From a virus, in the IMG/VR virus record IMGVR_UViG_3300032240_001572, positions 1 to 28,531 of that record: DNA of 28,531 nt. One strand, given 5' to 3'. Below are positions 26,448 through 28,531 of the stretch, in pieces. The translations under genes were made by a program, and so were the position numbers. The notes under the pieces are model-generated. The model had not been told where the DNA came from. It was given only the letters and a program-made list of their open reading frames with translations, and searched no databases. Within the stretch, counting starts at the first letter, position 1. Each line of letters starts with the position of its first letter.

Positions 26448-28531
26448 TTATACCTCATTAGCATAAATAACCATTGATGGACCATCTATGCCCTTTCCAT
26501 AATCAATTTGATAAACAACCAAATTTACATTATTTTTAACAACAAGATCTATTCCATCTTCTGTTTTATAATTAATATTAATTATATCACCCAACTGTAA
26601 AGTAGGTATAGAAAAAATTTCCATTCCAACTGCTTTTCTTGGTCTAGACATTTTATTTGAAATCCAACCAACAAGTTCTGCTGCTGAGTCTTGATCTTGA
26701 ATATAATCTGCTTGTAAACTAAATTCATTTTTGCCATATTTTATTCTGCTAGTGCGAATTTTGTCATACTCTTCTATATATCTATAAGGAGATGTAACAA
26801 GTTCATTACCTTTTAACTCTGGATCTGATAAGTTACCACGTTTTTTATAATAATCATCTACTGTTAATTTATGAGTTGTATCTTGAGTAAATGTTACTCC
26901 TTGAATTCTTAAATAATTACCTGTGGTTTCATCAAGACTTAAGGCTTTATCTGTTGCGTTAAAAATTAAAAATTCTGCACCATAGGAATCTGCAGTAAAT
27001 CCAGAAACAGTATATCCTTTTACTCTATTAAATGTATCAGATATTTTTGCATATAATGCAGGATATGCTTTATCATATTTAATATTAAAATAAGCAGCCT
27101 CTCTCATTATTGATCCAAATTCTTCATAGTATAGATTATATTGAGGAATTACTTGTGGACAAATACCTTTTAAATATGTTTTTTGAATTACACCACTTAG
27201 TGCGTATTTATTCATTGCTTGATTTGCATTAATAAATTTATCTCCATCACCAAAAACTGAAGAAATAGGAACACCTGTTGTAAAGGTTGAATTTAATGCA
27301 TAATTATTAGATAAAGCATAAATATTTTCAAACATTGCTCTTGTTGAACCACGAACAAATAGTCCCATTGTGTTTCCTTCAATTGGTAATGGGTTTGTAT
27401 CTGTTACTGTTTGAATTAATTTTTCATTAATATATAAATAAAAAGTTCTAGTTGTAGCATTGACATCTACGTATTCAATTGCTAAATCATATACTGTTGG
27501 ATTTTCTTCATTTGTTATTCTGTATTGACCAGTAAAGTTGCCATCATCAACAATAATATTGCCAATTCCTCCCCAAATTTTTGTTGGAACGGCTCTAGAA
27601 CTAGATGCATTTTTTTGTATTTTATAAAAAACAATATTATCAAGATTTAATGTTGTTTGTCCATTATTATCTGTTTTTAAATAACTATTAATATTAGAAT
27701 CAGTTAATGCTGCAATTTCAAAATAATAACCTTGATTTGTTGTTGGATTAGCAATACAAATTCCTCCTGCGCCACCACCTAAAGTTACACTTTTTGTTGG
27801 ATCAGTATTTGGAACAGTGTAATAACTGGTTGATCCAACTGGAGTTTGTTTTGTTGCTCCAGATGATTCTATCTTACCAATTATTCTGATGCGTGTTCCA
27901 AAATGTTTATATGGTTTATCTAAAATTTTCCAAACATAAGAAATAAAATCTCTAGATTTTTCTGTTGCTGTAAAAATAGGTCCATCAAAAACTAATGCTG
28001 AGGATTGAATTGTTCCAGTTTGTGGAGTTTTTAAAGTTATTGTTGAGTTTTCACTTTCATATCCTGATGCAAAATAATTTTTAATTATTCCATTTCTATT
28101 AGATTTTTCTGCTTGAATTTTATTTATTCCTGCTGCTCCAGATGTTACTGAAGGAAGTGTTGGATTTATTTCAGTACTATATAAATATTGAGACTCCATA
28201 TCGCATCCTTGAACATAATCATTATTTGACCAATAAGAAGATAGACCTGCTGAGTGTGACTGAATCTCTGTTCCAAATTGTGCTCTACCATGTTTAACAA
28301 CTTTACCATTTTTTAATTTAGTTACCCCATCTACATTTTCATAATATGGTTCAGAATAAATTCTTACATTTCCAGTAGGATACATTTTTCCATTAAAAGT
28401 AATTTTTGAAAAATAATTTTGATATTCTAAATTACTTGTTATCCAAGTATTTCCAACTCCTGGCACATTATATTCAACTGCATCATATCTTATTACTTCT
28501 CCATTTGAATAAAAATATCCATTATATCTTG
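26448..28531 (-). CDS. Large minor tail protein, 5' end beyond window (at least 694 aa)
   Basis: The frame stays open to the right edge: 21 codons precede the GTG at 28466 and look like the same protein (GYFYSNGEVIRYDAVEY), so the start is outside. The centre has a concanavalin/laminin-G-like region (YDLAIEYVDVNATTRTFYLYI, then GNTMGLFVRGSTRAMFEN). The end (VVYQIDYGKGIDGPSMVIYA, preceded by LQLGDIININYK) is the typical close of siphovirus tail-tip proteins. A middle stretch (GSIMREAAYFNIKYDKAYPAL) matches distal-tail-like folds. It is probably the central tail-tip or tail-associated protein that connects tail tube to fibres. Confidence 0.82.
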   Translation of the reverse strand, partial: RYNGYFYSNGEVIRYDAVEYNVPGVGNTWITSNLEYQNYFSKITFNGKMYPTGNVRIYSEPYYENVDGVTKLKNGKVVKHGRAQFGTEIQSHSAGLSSYWSNNDYVQGCDMESQYLYSTEINPTLPSVTSGAAGINKIQAEKSNRNGIIKNYFASGYESENSTITLKTPQTGTIQSSALVFDGPIFTATEKSRDFISYVWKILDKPYKHFGTRIRIIGKIESSGATKQTPVGSTSYYTVPNTDPTKSVTLGGGAGGICIANPTTNQGYYFEIAALTDSNINSYLKTDNNGQTTLNLDNIVFYKIQKNASSSRAVPTKIWGGIGNIIVDDGNFTGQYRITNEENPTVYDLAIEYVDVNATTRTFYLYINEKLIQTVTDTNPLPIEGNTMGLFVRGSTRAMFENIYALSNNYALNSTFTTGVPISSVFGDGDKFINANQAMNKYALSGVIQKTYLKGICPQVIPQYNLYYEEFGSIMREAAYFNIKYDKAYPALYAKISDTFNRVKGYTVSGFTADSYGAEFLIFNATDKALSLDETTGNYLRIQGVTFTQDTTHKLTVDDYYKKRGNLSDPELKGNELVTSPYRYIEEYDKIRTSRIKYGKNEFSLQADYIQDQDSAAELVGWISNKMSRPRKAVGMEIFSIPTLQLGDIININYKTEDGIDLVVKNNVNLVVYQIDYGKGIDGPSMVIYANEV

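Noticed and set aside
25925-26461. Gly/Val-rich plus-strand frame of 178 aa
   Set aside because: Antisense to the Pro/Thr linker of the LysM protein; no other support.
1-28531. Temperate phage or prophage
   Set aside because: No integrase, excisionase, repressor-operator set or attachment site is visible. The HTH genes alone do not show lysogeny, but genes outside the window could change this.

Overview
The window is a continuous, A+T-rich stretch of a tailed-phage (siphovirus-like) genome. Every gene I accept lies on the minus strand, so transcription runs from high to low coordinates. Genes are packed, with many 1-8 nt overlaps of the ATGA or TAATG type. There is no integrase, tRNA, CRISPR array or transposase. 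Both ends cut through a gene. The host is probably a low-GC actinobacterium: the zinc protein at 1904-2164 looks like the actinobacterial DUF7455 family, an FmdB-type ribbon and an actinophage-style holin are present, and A+T richness argues against Streptomyces or Mycobacterium. A freshwater Nanopelagicales (acI) host is my guess, not something the sequence proves.

Layout in the direction of transcription. (1) 28531-23096: tail and fibre proteins (a large minor tail protein cut by the window edge, a LysM-linker protein, two fibre-like proteins and a small one). (2) 23096-22417: a zinc ribbon and a MerR-like helix-turn-helix protein. (3) 22401-11445: a nearly complete replication and recombination set: DnaB-type helicase, compact DnaG-type primase, a gp32-like ssDNA-binding protein with a zinc signature, a bacterial DnaE-type DNA polymerase III alpha, a MazG-like pyrophosphohydrolase, a RecA-type recombinase, a possible small resolvase, a Cas4/RecB-like nuclease, RuvC, DUF3310 and small DNA-binding or zinc proteins. 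(4) 11220-8901: small and large terminase. (5) 8848-2692: exported and lysis-related proteins: an Ig-like secreted protein, a secreted lectin/FN3/TolA-like coiled-coil protein, two small membrane proteins (holin candidates), a proteasome-like Ntn hydrolase, an Hsp20 chaperone, an HNH protein, a CHAP endolysin and a secreted His-Me-type nuclease. (6) 2692-1: two DUF2061 membrane proteins, small zinc proteins, an APS-kinase-like/nucleotidylyltransferase fusion and a very cysteine-rich protein that probably belongs to the head module beyond the left edge.

Regulation is unusually readable. Several promoters have an exact TTGACA -35 box and 17-18 nt spacing to TATAAT, TATACT, TAAAAT, TAGAAT or TAAACT. 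A second class has an exact TGnTATAAT extended -10. I found six of these on the coding strand, and all six lie within 60 nt upstream of a start codon. Two of them sit so close to the ATG that the mRNA would be leaderless or nearly so. One TTGACA promoter is nested inside a terminator-like hairpin whose 3' arm is the ribosome-binding site of the Ntn hydrolase.

The most novel part is the 2.7-8.9 kb block: a lytic-looking phage carrying three Sec-exported proteins with their own expression signals. One has a SUEL-type (galactose/rhamnose-binding) lectin domain and appears to start at a rare AUU codon.
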